A stretch of DNA of 64,000 nt, taken from the NCBI RefSeq assembly GCF_030733205.1, contig NZ_JASHJL010000001.1, positions 62,001 to 126,000 on the forward strand, written 5' to 3'. This document shows positions 33,787 to 42,754 of the stretch, piece after piece. Origin of the DNA: Mameliella sp. MMSF_3455. GTDB taxonomy: Bacteria > Pseudomonadota > Alphaproteobacteria > Rhodobacterales > Rhodobacteraceae. Made by a program: the position numbers and the translations under genes. Every line of letters starts with the position of its first letter. The stretch's first letter is position 1. The notes beneath the pieces were generated by a model. The model searched no databases. It had not been told where the DNA came from and saw only the letters and a program-made list of their open reading frames with translations.

Positions 33787-35607
33787 ATGGCTCCTCCTCC
33801 CTTGCTTCAACTCACCTCTGTTTCTCTCACCTTTGGCGGCGATCCGGTCTTTGACGATCTGTCGCTGACCGTCCACCAGGGCGACCGCGTGGCGCTTGTC
33901 GGGCGCAACGGTTCGGGCAAATCGACCCTGATGAAGGTCATGGCCGGACTTGTCGAGCCGGATCGGGGCGACCGCGTGGTCCCGGCGGGGATTTCCGTGG
34001 GCTACATGGAGCAGGAACCGGACCTGACCGGTTTTGCCACGCTGGGCGAGTTCGCCGCCTCGCAGCTCGCCGCCTCGGAGATGTACCGGGTCGAGCGCGC
34101 GTCCGAAGGGTTGAAGTTCGATCCCGACCGTCCGGTCGAGACGGCATCCGGCGGTGAGCGCCGTCGCGCCGCGCTGGCCAAGCTGATGGCCGAGGCCCCT
34201 GACCTGATGCTGCTGGACGAGCCGACCAACCACCTGGATATCGAGGCGATTTCCTGGCTCGAGGACGAGTTGAAGACCACGCGCAAGGGCTTTGTCCTGA
34301 TCTCGCACGACCGGCGATTCCTGAGCGAGTTGACCCGTGCGACGCTCTGGATCGACCGGGGGCAGGTGGCGCGGCAGGAGCGCGGTTTCGAAGCTTTCGA
34401 GGCTTGGCGCGACAAGGCCTGGGAGGAAGAGGACCAGCAGCGCCACAAGCTGGATCGCAAGATCAAGGCCGAGGCCCGTTGGGCCGTCGAGGGCATCAGC
34501 GCCCGCCGCAAGCGCAACCAGGGCCGGTTGAGGGCGTTGCAGGACATGCGCAAGGAACGCGCCTCGCAGATCCGGCGGCAGGGGGCGGCGGCGATGGAGA
34601 TGGCCTCCGGCCCGAAATCCGGCAAGAAGGTGATCGAGGCGCAGGGCGTCACCCATGCTTTCGATGACAAGCAGATCGTGCGCAATTTCGACCTGACGGT
34701 GCAGCGGGGGGACCGCGTGGCGTTTGTCGGGCCGAATGGCGTGGGCAAGACCACCTTGATCAAGATCCTGACCGGGGAAATCGCCCCCGACGCTGGTGGT
34801 GTGAAACTGGGCACGAACCTTGTGCCGGCGATCTTTGACCAGAGTCGGGCGCAGCTGGATCCCGACGCCTCGCTCTGGGACAGCCTGACCAATGACCGCG
34901 ACATGCGCGTGTCGGGCCAGTCCGACCAGGTTATGGTGCGGGGACAACCGAAGCATGTTGTTGGCTATCTCAAGGATTTCCTGTTCGACGAACGCCAGGT
35001 GCGTGCGCCGGTGCGGTCTCTGTCCGGGGGCGAGAAGGCGCGGCTCTTGCTGGCGAAACTGCTGGCGCGGGAATCGAACCTGTTGGTGCTGGACGAACCG
35101 ACCAACGATCTGGATGTCGAGACGCTGGACCTGCTGCAGGAACTGCTGGACGATTACGACGGCACCGTGATGCTGATCAGCCACGACCGGGATTTCCTTG
35201 ACCGCGTCGCAACCACGACCGTCGCGATGGAAGGCGGCGGACGCGCCACCGTCTATGCCGGGGGCTGGTCCGACTACCAGGCCCAGAAGCGCGAGGAGTC
35301 GGGGCCGGCGAAAAAGGCAAAGCCTGCGGCCAAGTCCGGGACTACGCCGAAGCCGGCCGCGGCGGCGCCGGCGAAGCCTGTGCTCAGTTTCACCGAGAAG
35401 CACCGGCTGGAGGAATTGCCGGGTGAGATCGACCGGCTGGGCGCCGAGATCGCCAAGCTGGAAGATTTCCTTGCCCAGCCCGATCTTTTCACCAAGGAAC
35501 CGCTGAAGTTCCAGAAAGCCACCGATGCGCTGGTCGAGCGCCAGGAGGCGCTAAGCGCGGCCGAGGAAGAATGGCTTGAACTGATGGAGAAGTCCGAGGA
35601 GGCCTGA
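33787..35607 (+). CDS. uup: ABC-F ATPase, Uup-like
   Basis: A 606-residue soluble protein with two ABC domains. The first has Walker A LVGRNGSGKST, signature TASGGERRRAAL and Walker B LMLLDEPTNHLD. The second has Walker A VGPNGVGKTTL, signature RSLSGGEKARLLL and VLDEPTNDLD. An arginine-rich linker joins them (RRKRNQGRLRALQDMRKER). The C-terminal 90 residues are a Lys/Ala/Pro stretch and a coiled coil (EKHRLEELPGEIDRLGAEI), the DNA-binding tail of Uup. ABC-F proteins act on the ribosome; Uup also affects branched DNA. The start MAPPPLLQL is chosen because it opens the ABC domain. The longer frame begins in the preceding gap. Confidence 0.9.
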   Translation: MAPPPLLQLTSVSLTFGGDPVFDDLSLTVHQGDRVALVGRNGSGKSTLMKVMAGLVEPDRGDRVVPAGISVGYMEQEPDLTGFATLGEFAASQLAASEMYRVERASEGLKFDPDRPVETASGGERRRAALAKLMAEAPDLMLLDEPTNHLDIEAISWLEDELKTTRKGFVLISHDRRFLSELTRATLWIDRGQVARQERGFEAFEAWRDKAWEEEDQQRHKLDRKIKAEARWAVEGISARRKRNQGRLRALQDMRKERASQIRRQGAAAMEMASGPKSGKKVIEAQGVTHAFDDKQIVRNFDLTVQRGDRVAFVGPNGVGKTTLIKILTGEIAPDAGGVKLGTNLVPAIFDQSRAQLDPDASLWDSLTNDRDMRVSGQSDQVMVRGQPKHVVGYLKDFLFDERQVRAPVRSLSGGEKARLLLAKLLARESNLLVLDEPTNDLDVETLDLLQELLDDYDGTVMLISHDRDFLDRVATTTVAMEGGGRATVYAGGWSDYQAQKREESGPAKKAKPAAKSGTTPKPAAAAPAKPVLSFTEKHRLEELPGEIDRLGAEIAKLEDFLAQPDLFTKEPLKFQKATDALVERQEALSAAEEEWLELMEKSEEA

Positions 35608-35646
35608 GCAGGGGTCAGGCCCCTGGTCGCCCCTTGGACGCAAGGA

Positions 35647-36720
35647 TCAGCGCATGCCCAGAAGGCGCGCGGCGAGGCTCAGTTCGACCACCGTCATCAG
35701 GATGCGGGCGACGTGATGCAGGCTGACCAGCGCCGGATTGGCGGCAAGGCTCAGCGCCACCACCGACATCTCGGCGACGCCACCGGGCGCGAAGCTGATC
35801 AGCAGGTGCAGCCATTCGATGCCGGTGATCTGCCAGAGCAGGGCGGACAGGACACCGCCAAGCACCAGCATGTAAGCCACAGAGGTCAGCGCGAGCCAGG
35901 CGCAGCGGCGCAGGAGCGCCATGTTCACCCCCTTGAACCGCATCCCGAGGCTGACACCGATCACCAGCTGGGCCGCGGCGATAAGCCAGATCGGCAGGTG
36001 CAGGTCCAGCACTCCGGTCACCGTGGCCAAGGCGGCCAGGATCATTGGGCCGCTCAACTGGGCGGCGGGCAGACGCACCAGTCGGGCAAGGTACAGTCCC
36101 AGACCTGCCGCCAGCGCGATCGTCACCAGCGCCAGAGGCGTTACCTGGGTTTGTCCCATCGCCGATTGCAGCCCTGCCGCGCTGCCCACCGGCGCGCCAA
36201 TCCAGAGCGACAGCCCCAACGGCAAAAGCGTGATCACCACGATGATGCGCAAGAACTGCTGGGCGGTCAGGATGCGGATGTCGGCACCCGCGCCTTCGCC
36301 CATGACGATGCTTTCCATCAGCCCGCCCGGCGTGCCCGAGTAGAAGGCCGTGGCGCGGTCATATCCGCCAAGGTAGCGAAAGATCGCCATGTTCCCGAAA
36401 TGGGCCATCACCACAAAGACGACCAGACCGGCCATCGTCCAAGGCAGCTTGCCCGCCAGCGCCACCAGCTCTGCCGTGACCTGGGTGCCGATCATCACCC
36501 CGATCAAGGCAACGAAACCGGTCCGGAACGGCATCGGGAAACTGTAGTCTTCGAGGATCGGCGGCGCCCAGAGAAGGACGACCAGGGCCGAGGAAAACAA
36601 TCCACCCAGCATCCAGGGCATGGGCAGATGCACCAGGTTTGCCAAGGCCCCGCCAAGGGCACCGAAACACAACATGAGGGCGGTCTGCCAGACCAGTCGC
36701 AAAGAAGGCACTTGTGACAT
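35647..36720 (-). CDS. AbrB family membrane protein (putative ammonia-monooxygenase-type permease)
   Basis: A 357-residue polytopic protein with about ten helices in two repeated halves. Each half carries a Gly/Pro-rich block: MPWMLGGLFSSALVVLL and LSGPMILAALATVTGVL. The segments FYSGTPGGLMESIVMGE and SFAPGGVAEMSVVALS, with conserved Gly and Glu, are the family signatures. AbrB/AmoA-type permeases have no settled substrate; the old name ammonia monooxygenase is misleading. The ATG at 36720 is used because the frame upstream lies in the divergent promoter. The gene ends 39 bp from the convergent ABC-F gene. Confidence 0.85.
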   Translation of the reverse strand: MSQVPSLRLVWQTALMLCFGALGGALANLVHLPMPWMLGGLFSSALVVLLWAPPILEDYSFPMPFRTGFVALIGVMIGTQVTAELVALAGKLPWTMAGLVVFVVMAHFGNMAIFRYLGGYDRATAFYSGTPGGLMESIVMGEGAGADIRILTAQQFLRIIVVITLLPLGLSLWIGAPVGSAAGLQSAMGQTQVTPLALVTIALAAGLGLYLARLVRLPAAQLSGPMILAALATVTGVLDLHLPIWLIAAAQLVIGVSLGMRFKGVNMALLRRCAWLALTSVAYMLVLGGVLSALLWQITGIEWLHLLISFAPGGVAEMSVVALSLAANPALVSLHHVARILMTVVELSLAARLLGMR

Positions 36721-36803
36721 GTCGGTTTGAATAGGCCGGTCCCGGGAAAGGTGCAATGCAGGCCGGATTTCCTTTGGCACGCGAAGGCTCTAACTCTGAG
36801 GGC

Positions 36804-37916
36804 ATGTCCAGTCCCGTTTTCATCGGCTCGCGTATCTACCGCGGTTCGGTCTATGGCCCGCGTCATCCGCTGTCGATCCAGCGGGTGCCCGCTGTCACAG
36901 ACCTTGCGCGTGCATTGGGGTGGTTGCCACAGGCGCGCTATCGGACCTCGCCCCGCGCCAAGCCGGTGGCGCTGGCAGGGTTCCACAGCCGCGCCTATGT
37001 CGAGGCCCTCAAGACCGCTGAGGCCGCGCAGGAGGTCAATGAAGAGGTGCGGGTGCGTCATGGGTTGGGCACCCTGTCGAACCCGGTTTTCCCCGAGATG
37101 TACCGAAGGCCCGCGACAGCGGTTGGCGGCGGGTTGTTGGCGGCGGAACTGGTCCGCGATGGCGGGATCGTTCACAACCCCGGCGGCGGTCAGCACCATG
37201 GCTTGCCCGATGCTGCGGCGGGCTTTTGTTTTCTGAACGAGCCGGTACTGACCATGCGTCGCCTGCTGGACATGGGGCTGCAGCGGGTGGCCTATGTCGA
37301 TATAGACGCGCATCATTGCGACGGGGTGGAACTGGCTTTTGACGGCAGCGAACGGGTTCGCATGATCTCTGTCCACGAGGCGCGGCGCTGGCCATTTACC
37401 GGCGCGCTGGAGGACAGGGCGGGAGGCGCGTCCTTCAACCTGCCCGTGGCGCGCGGGTTCAACGACACGGAATTCGACTTCGTGCTGCGGGACATGATCC
37501 TGCCGGCGGTCGAGACGTTCCGGCCCGATGCCATCTTTCTGCAATGCGGGGTAGATGCGTTGGCCGAGGATCCGCTGGCCCGCCTGGGCCTGTCCAACCG
37601 GAGCCATGTTGCGGCGGTCCGGGCGCTGCGGCCGCTGGCGCCAAGAATGATCGTCTCGGGCGGAGGTGGCTACAATCCCTGGACGGTCGCCCGGTGCTGG
37701 ACCGCGGTCTGGGGGGAAATCGCGGGTGAGGAGGCCCCGGATCGCATGCCGCCCGAGGCCGAAACCGTGCTGCGCGCGCTTGTCTGGCACCGCAAGGGAC
37801 AGCCGGAGGAGGCGCTGTTCACGACGCTTCTGGACACCCCGCGCGCGGGCGCGATTTCAGGCGACCTAAGGGCGGACGTCTCCCGTTTGCAGGACCGGCT
37901 GAAACAGGTCGTGTGA
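36804..37916 (+). CDS. Histone deacetylase-like amidohydrolase (AcuC family)
   Basis: A 370-residue zinc amidohydrolase of the class I/II HDAC superfamily. It has the charge-relay His pair in PGGGQHHGLPDAAAGFCF, the zinc ligands in YVDIDAHHCDGVELAF and the Asp in QCGVDALAEDPLARLGLSN, and the oxyanion Tyr region GGGGYNPWTVARCW. Bacterial members act on acetyl-CoA synthetase (AcuC), acetylated polyamines or other acyl amines; the substrate here is open. An agmatinase-family gene is 5 kb away, a weak hint at polyamines. The start MSSPVFIGSRIYRG is used. The gene is divergent from the AbrB-type gene. Confidence 0.9.
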   Translation: MSSPVFIGSRIYRGSVYGPRHPLSIQRVPAVTDLARALGWLPQARYRTSPRAKPVALAGFHSRAYVEALKTAEAAQEVNEEVRVRHGLGTLSNPVFPEMYRRPATAVGGGLLAAELVRDGGIVHNPGGGQHHGLPDAAAGFCFLNEPVLTMRRLLDMGLQRVAYVDIDAHHCDGVELAFDGSERVRMISVHEARRWPFTGALEDRAGGASFNLPVARGFNDTEFDFVLRDMILPAVETFRPDAIFLQCGVDALAEDPLARLGLSNRSHVAAVRALRPLAPRMIVSGGGGYNPWTVARCWTAVWGEIAGEEAPDRMPPEAETVLRALVWHRKGQPEEALFTTLLDTPRAGAISGDLRADVSRLQDRLKQVV

Positions 37917-37937
37917 CAGGTGCAAGGCAAAGGGGAA

Positions 37938-38011
37938 TGGAGCGGGTGAAGGGAATCGAACCCTCGTATGCAGCTTGGGAAGCTGCCGTTCTACCATTGA
38001 ACTACACCCGC
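37938..38011 (-). tRNA. tRNA-Gly (anticodon CCC), CCA encoded
   Basis: On the minus strand the acceptor GCGGGTG pairs with CACCCGC, the discriminator is T and CCA is encoded. The anticodon stem GCAGC/GCTGC holds the loop TTCCCAA with CCC in the centre. The T-arm is CGAGGGTTCGATTCCCTTC. The D-arm is AGTTCAATGGTAGAAC, typical of glyU. Confidence 0.97.
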
Positions 38012-38141
38012 AGCGTCCGACTGGATACCGCAGGACCAGAGGTGGTTCAAGGTCAAACCGATCCCACCGGGGATGGTTCCGCGCCGGCAACATTTCCTCT
38101 AGACCCGTCAGCAAGAACGAAGATCCCGGGAGGACCGAACC

Positions 38142-39284
38142 ATGACACTTGCATTGCCCCAGACTGGCACCTTTGTCGGCCGCGCCTGGCGGCCGGATCG
38201 TAACGGCCCCGCGCTGATTGCCCGGCGCGGCGCCGAGGCGGTCGATATCACCTGCCGCGAAGTGCCGACCATGCAGGCGCTTTTGGACCTCGACGATCCG
38301 GCGAGCTTTGCGCAGAACGCGCCGGGTGACAGCCTTGGCCCGCTCGAGGCGCTGGCGGAGGCATCGACCGAAGATCCGCAGGGGCCATACTTGCAGGCGC
38401 CCTGTGATCTGCAACCGGTCAAGGCCTGCGGCGTCACCTTTGTCTCGTCGATGCTGGAACGGGTGATCGAGGAACAGGCCAAGGGCGATCCGGCCCGGGC
38501 GCTGGCGATCCGCGAACGCTGTACCGCCATCCTGGGCGAGAGCCTGCGCGCGGTGGAACCGGGATCGGACAAGGCAGGACAACTCAAGGAGGTGCTGATT
38601 GCCGATGGTGTCTGGTCGCAGTACCTCGAGGTGGGAATCGGCCCCTTTGCCGAGGTCTTCTCCAAGGCACAGCCCATGTCCGCCGTGGGGTTCGGCGCCA
38701 GTGTCGGGCTGCATCCGGTATCGACCTGGAACAACCCGGAGCCCGAGATCGTGCTGGCCTGCGACGGGCAGGGTCGTATCCGCGGCGCCACGCTGGGCAA
38801 TGACGTGAACCTGCGCGATGTGGAGGGGCGGTCCGCGCTGCTTCTGGGCAAAGCCAAGGACAACAACGCGTCCTGTGCCGTGGGTCCGATGCTGCGACTC
38901 TTCGACGACAGCTATGGTCTGGACGATGTGCGCCGTGCGGAACTAACGCTGACCGTGACCGGGACCGATGGCTTTGTCCTGAACGGGCGCAGCAGCATGT
39001 CCGAAATCAGCCGCGATCCCGAGGACCTTGTGGCGCAGACCTGCGGTGCGCACCACCAGTATCCTGACGGGTTTTTCCTGATGCTCGGCACGCTCTTTGC
39101 CCCCACCGAGGATCGCGACATCCCCGGCGAAGGGTTCACGCACAAGCTGGGCGACGTCGTCGAGATCTCCGAGCCGCAACTGGGCAGCCTGCGCAACACC
39201 GTGCGTCTGTCCACCGAATGCGCGCCCTGGACCTTTGGCACCTCGGCGCTGATGCGGAACCTGGCAGGGCGCGGCCTGTTGTAA
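38142..39284 (+). CDS. Fumarylacetoacetate hydrolase family protein
   Basis: A 380-residue protein of the FAH superfamily, which cleaves or hydrates 2-oxo-acid type substrates with Mg2+. Metal-binding and core segments are NNPEPEIVLACDGQGRI (the E-x-E pair), LGNDVNLRDVEGRSALLLGKAKDNN and CGAHHQYPDGFFLMLGTLFAPT. It is longer than the typical 280-residue enzymes and has an N-terminal domain of about 100 residues (MTLALPQTGTFVGRAWRPD). Such a domain is found in members of sugar-acid degradation, which is a possible role. No pathway genes are next to it. The start follows GGGAGGACCGAACC. Confidence 0.88.
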   Translation: MTLALPQTGTFVGRAWRPDRNGPALIARRGAEAVDITCREVPTMQALLDLDDPASFAQNAPGDSLGPLEALAEASTEDPQGPYLQAPCDLQPVKACGVTFVSSMLERVIEEQAKGDPARALAIRERCTAILGESLRAVEPGSDKAGQLKEVLIADGVWSQYLEVGIGPFAEVFSKAQPMSAVGFGASVGLHPVSTWNNPEPEIVLACDGQGRIRGATLGNDVNLRDVEGRSALLLGKAKDNNASCAVGPMLRLFDDSYGLDDVRRAELTLTVTGTDGFVLNGRSSMSEISRDPEDLVAQTCGAHHQYPDGFFLMLGTLFAPTEDRDIPGEGFTHKLGDVVEISEPQLGSLRNTVRLSTECAPWTFGTSALMRNLAGRGLL

Positions 39285-39302
39285 GGGCTGCGTGGCGCGG
39301 AA

Positions 39303-41342
39303 TCAGCCGCGCCGCCGCCTGCGCCGCCCGCCACCATCCTCTCCGCCGGTGTTGAAACTGACGTTCGGCAGGCTGACGATCTTGTGGAGTTCCGGGAAGG
39401 CGTCGGTGGCATGCGGGATCGCGTTGGCGTTGACGAAATGCTCCTGGAACTTCGGCTCGATCGCGGTTTCGACCTTGGTGATCTCGCGCACCACGCGCTC
39501 AATCTCGCGCCGGGCGGCCAGGTTGCACAGCGCGATCCGCGCGCCTGTCCCGGCAGCGTTGCCCGCGCTGGTCACCTTGTCCAGCGGCACATCCGGGATC
39601 ATGCCCAGCACCATCGCGTGCTGGGGCGAGATATGGGCGCCAAAGGCCCCCGCCAGCACCACGCGGTCCACCTTGTCGACGCCGCGTGTGTCCATCAGCA
39701 GGCGCGCCCCGGCATAAAGCGCGGACTTGGCAAGCTGGATGGCGCGTATGTCGCTTTGGGTCACGGTGATGCGCGGCCCGCCGTCTGCGGTGGCGTCGTG
39801 GATCAGGTAGCTGTGGGTCCGGCCCTCGGCAAAGCAGCGCTGTGTGCCGGTCTGTGCGGGGCCGCCGATCAGGCCGGAGGGGTCCAGCAGCCCGGCGGTG
39901 CGCAGTTCCGCCACCGCCTCGATGATGCCGGATCCGCAGATGCCGGTGATGCCGGTTGCGGCGGTGTCCTCCCAGAACCCTTCTTCGTCCGACCATTTGT
40001 CACAACCGATGACGCGAAAGCGCGGTTCCTTGGTCTCGGGGTCGATGCGTATGGCCTCTATTGCGCCGGGGGCGGCCCGCTGTCCGGAACTGATCTGGGC
40101 CCCTTCGAAGGCGGGGCCGGTGGGCGAGGAACAGGCCAGCACGCGGGTCTTGTCGCCAAGCAGGATCTCGGCGTTGGTACCCACGTCCACGACCAGCACC
40201 AGATCCTCGGACTTGCCCGGTTCTTCGGACAGGGCGACGGCGGCGGCATCCGCACCGACATGGCCCGCAATGCAGGGCAGGACATAGACCTGCGCCGAGG
40301 CGGGCAGGGAGGTCAGGTCGAGATCGCGCGCCGTCAGGGTCAACGAGTTGGATGTGGCCAGCGCAAAGGGCGCCTGTCCCAGCTCCACCGGGTCGATGCC
40401 CAGCAGCAAGTGATGCATCACCGGGTTGCAAACGAAGACCGTCTCCAGGATCAGCGAGGGCACGATCCCGGCGTCCTTGGCGATCTCCACCGACAGAGTG
40501 TCGATGGCCTCACGCACGGCGCGGGTCATTTCAACATCCCCGCCGGGGTTCATCATCGCGTAGGACACCCGGCTCATCAGGTCTTCGCCAAAGCGGATCT
40601 GGGGGTTCATGATTCCCGAGGAGGCCACGACTTCGCCGGTGTCGAGGTTCGTCAGATGGGCCGCGATTGTGGTGGAGCCCAGGTCGATGGCCAGGCCGTA
40701 AATCCCGTCCTCGTGCAGGCCCGGCCAGGCCGCGATCAGGCGCGGGGTGGCCTCGGCCGAGGATTTGTGCAGTGCGACGGTGATCTTCCAGCCGCCCTTG
40801 CGCAGGATCGGCTGCAACTGGCCCAGAAGAGAGAACTCTGCCGTGATCTCGGGGATGTCCCATTGCGCCTTGAGCGCACGGGCCAGGCGTTCCAGATCGC
40901 CCGTGGGTTCGTGCATGTCGGGTTCCTCGACCTCGACGTAGAAGATCCGCGTGGCCGGGTCCATCTCGATCACGCGGGCAGCGGCGGCCTTGCGCACGAC
41001 CTGGCGGTGGACCTGGCTTTCGGCGGGCACGTCGATCACCACGTCGCGCTGCACCGTGGCCTGGCAGCCAAGACGGCGCCCGGTCTTCAGCCCACGTTTC
41101 TGGTCATAGCGTTCTTCGACCTTGTTCCACTCCGACAGGGCGTCCTGCGCGACATGCACACCGTGTTTCGGGAAATCGCCGTAGGACGGCGTGATCTGGC
41201 ATTTCGAACAGATGCCGCGTCCGCCGCAGACGGAATCGAGGTCGACGCCCAGCTGGCGGGCGGCGGTCAGGACGGGCGTGCCGACGGGAAAGCGGCCGCG
41301 CTTTCCGGACGGGGTGAAGACGACAAGCGGATCTTTGGTCAT
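39303..41342 (-). CDS. RACo-like corrinoid-protein reductive activator (ASKHA, 2Fe-2S)
   Basis: A 679-residue protein with an N-terminal [2Fe-2S] ferredoxin domain and a large ASKHA ATPase domain (DUF4445). Cys ligands are CGGRGICSKC followed by GCQAT. ATPase segments are GLAIDLGSTTIAAHLTNLD, LVVDVGTNAEILLGDKT, GICGSGIIEAVAEL and VVLAGAFGAHISPQH. Proteins of this kind (RACo, RamA) use ATP to drive the reduction of an inactive Co(II) corrinoid protein back to Co(I). A C-terminal Arg cluster (GGGRRRRRRG) is unusual. No corrinoid protein gene is beside it. In this window bluB and an MttB homologue are 4 and 20 kb away. The start MTKDPLVVFTPSG was chosen as the first Met before the ferredoxin domain. 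Confidence 0.85.
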   Translation of the reverse strand: MTKDPLVVFTPSGKRGRFPVGTPVLTAARQLGVDLDSVCGGRGICSKCQITPSYGDFPKHGVHVAQDALSEWNKVEERYDQKRGLKTGRRLGCQATVQRDVVIDVPAESQVHRQVVRKAAAARVIEMDPATRIFYVEVEEPDMHEPTGDLERLARALKAQWDIPEITAEFSLLGQLQPILRKGGWKITVALHKSSAEATPRLIAAWPGLHEDGIYGLAIDLGSTTIAAHLTNLDTGEVVASSGIMNPQIRFGEDLMSRVSYAMMNPGGDVEMTRAVREAIDTLSVEIAKDAGIVPSLILETVFVCNPVMHHLLLGIDPVELGQAPFALATSNSLTLTARDLDLTSLPASAQVYVLPCIAGHVGADAAAVALSEEPGKSEDLVLVVDVGTNAEILLGDKTRVLACSSPTGPAFEGAQISSGQRAAPGAIEAIRIDPETKEPRFRVIGCDKWSDEEGFWEDTAATGITGICGSGIIEAVAELRTAGLLDPSGLIGGPAQTGTQRCFAEGRTHSYLIHDATADGGPRITVTQSDIRAIQLAKSALYAGARLLMDTRGVDKVDRVVLAGAFGAHISPQHAMVLGMIPDVPLDKVTSAGNAAGTGARIALCNLAARREIERVVREITKVETAIEPKFQEHFVNANAIPHATDAFPELHKIVSLPNVSFNTGGEDGGGRRRRRRG

Positions 41343-41478
41343 GAAGCGAACCTCCGGGTTGGGCGGACCATAGCGGCTGCACCGGCGAGGGAAAGACACA
41401 AGGCGTCAGGATCAGGGCGGAAAACGGCACGGCGCACCGGGCGTCGGCCCGGCGTGGCACTAGACGGCAGGGCGGAGG

Positions 41479-42627
41479 TCAGCCTTGTTCGAGCCAGCGC
41501 AGGATCTCGCCCCGGTTGCCGTCAAGGTCGGGCGCGGGGGCGCGTGACTTGGGGTCCGGCGCGTCAGTCATCTTGATCGGGTTTCCGGCGGCCTTGTAGG
41601 CCTGCCGCCCATTCTTGTCGAGCACGTCCACCACCATGTTGCGGGCCAGGATCTGCGGGTCCTTCAGGACCTGTCCGACATCCTGGATCGGCCCCGTGGG
41701 GACGCCCGCCGCGGTCAGGCGCGAGATCCAGTAGGCGCGAGTGTTCTCCAGCGTCACCGCCTCGATCAGCCGTTTCAGCAGGCGGGCATTGTCGCAGCGC
41801 GCCGGGTTTGTGGCAAAGCGCGGATCGTCCGAGATCGGCAGGTCCAGCGCGATGCAGAGCTTTTCGAACAGGCGGTCGTTTCCGGCGGCGATCACGAACA
41901 GCCCGTCCGAGGCATGGAAGGTTTCGAAGGGCGTGATCGAGGGATGGCGGGCCCCGGACGGTCCCGGCGCCTTGCCGGTCACCGTGGTCAGCGCCACCGC
42001 GTGTTCAAGGATCGCCAGCTGGCTGTCCAGCATGGCCACGTCGATCTTGCGCCCCAGGCCGGACCGGTCGCGGTCCAGCAGCGCGGCAAGGATGCCCTGC
42101 GACAGGAACATGCCCGCCACGATATCCCCGATCGAGGCGCCCACGCGCACCGGGTCGCGGTCTTTTTCGCCGGTGATCGACATCACGCCGCCGCGCGCCT
42201 GGACCACCATGTCATAGGCCGGGCGCCGCGCGTCCGGGCCGGAATGGCCAAAGCCGGATACCGCGCCATAGACCAGTCGGGGAAAGGCCGCGTGGAGGTC
42301 GTCCCAGCCATAGCCCAGACGTTCCATCACCCCGGGGCGAAAATTCTCGACGATGACGTCGGCGCGGGCCAGCAGGCGTTCGAAGATCAGCCGATCCTCG
42401 TCGGCCTTGAGGTTCAGTGCGATGCTTTTCTTGCCGTGGTTGATGGCGGCGAAATAGGCGGATTTCCCATCCTTGAAGGGGGGGAAAGCACGGGTATCAT
42501 CGCCGCCCTTGGGGGGTTCCACCTTGATCACCTGCGCCCCCATGTCCGCCAGCGTCATCGTGCAGAAAGGGCCGGCAAGGACATGCGTCAGGTCAAGAAT
42601 GACGTATCCGGCAAGGGGGGCAGTCAT
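41479..42627 (-). CDS. CaiB/BaiF family CoA-transferase
   Basis: A 382-residue class III CoA-transferase that moves CoA between carboxylic acids. Core motifs are YVILDLTHVLAGPFCTMTLA at the start, VIKVEPPKGGDDTR, VENFRPGVMERLGYG and RRPAYDMVVQARGGVMS, which has the catalytic Asp. The C-terminal half contains GKIDVAMLDSQ-type and AAGVPTGPIQDVGQVLKDPQ blocks. The acid is not known; relatives handle carnitine, formyl, succinyl or mesaconyl groups. The start MTAPLAGYVILDL opens the domain. The longer frame contains a Cys/Arg-rich non-domain stretch and is rejected. Confidence 0.92.
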   Translation of the reverse strand: MTAPLAGYVILDLTHVLAGPFCTMTLADMGAQVIKVEPPKGGDDTRAFPPFKDGKSAYFAAINHGKKSIALNLKADEDRLIFERLLARADVIVENFRPGVMERLGYGWDDLHAAFPRLVYGAVSGFGHSGPDARRPAYDMVVQARGGVMSITGEKDRDPVRVGASIGDIVAGMFLSQGILAALLDRDRSGLGRKIDVAMLDSQLAILEHAVALTTVTGKAPGPSGARHPSITPFETFHASDGLFVIAAGNDRLFEKLCIALDLPISDDPRFATNPARCDNARLLKRLIEAVTLENTRAYWISRLTAAGVPTGPIQDVGQVLKDPQILARNMVVDVLDKNGRQAYKAAGNPIKMTDAPDPKSRAPAPDLDGNRGEILRWLEQG

Positions 42628-42754
42628 GGGCGGGTCCTGTTCTGGGTCGGGTGCTCTACACCAGAGAAACGCGACAAGGCAGTGACGGCAAGGCCTGTGA
42701 TGGGGGCTGCGCGATCCTTCGCGGGTGCGCAGCATATTTGATGCGGAATTCAGC

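Noticed and set aside
33451-35403. 650-codon open frame on the minus strand
   Set aside because: Antisense of the ABC-F gene and the end of the ketoacyl synthase; no signal, no domain.
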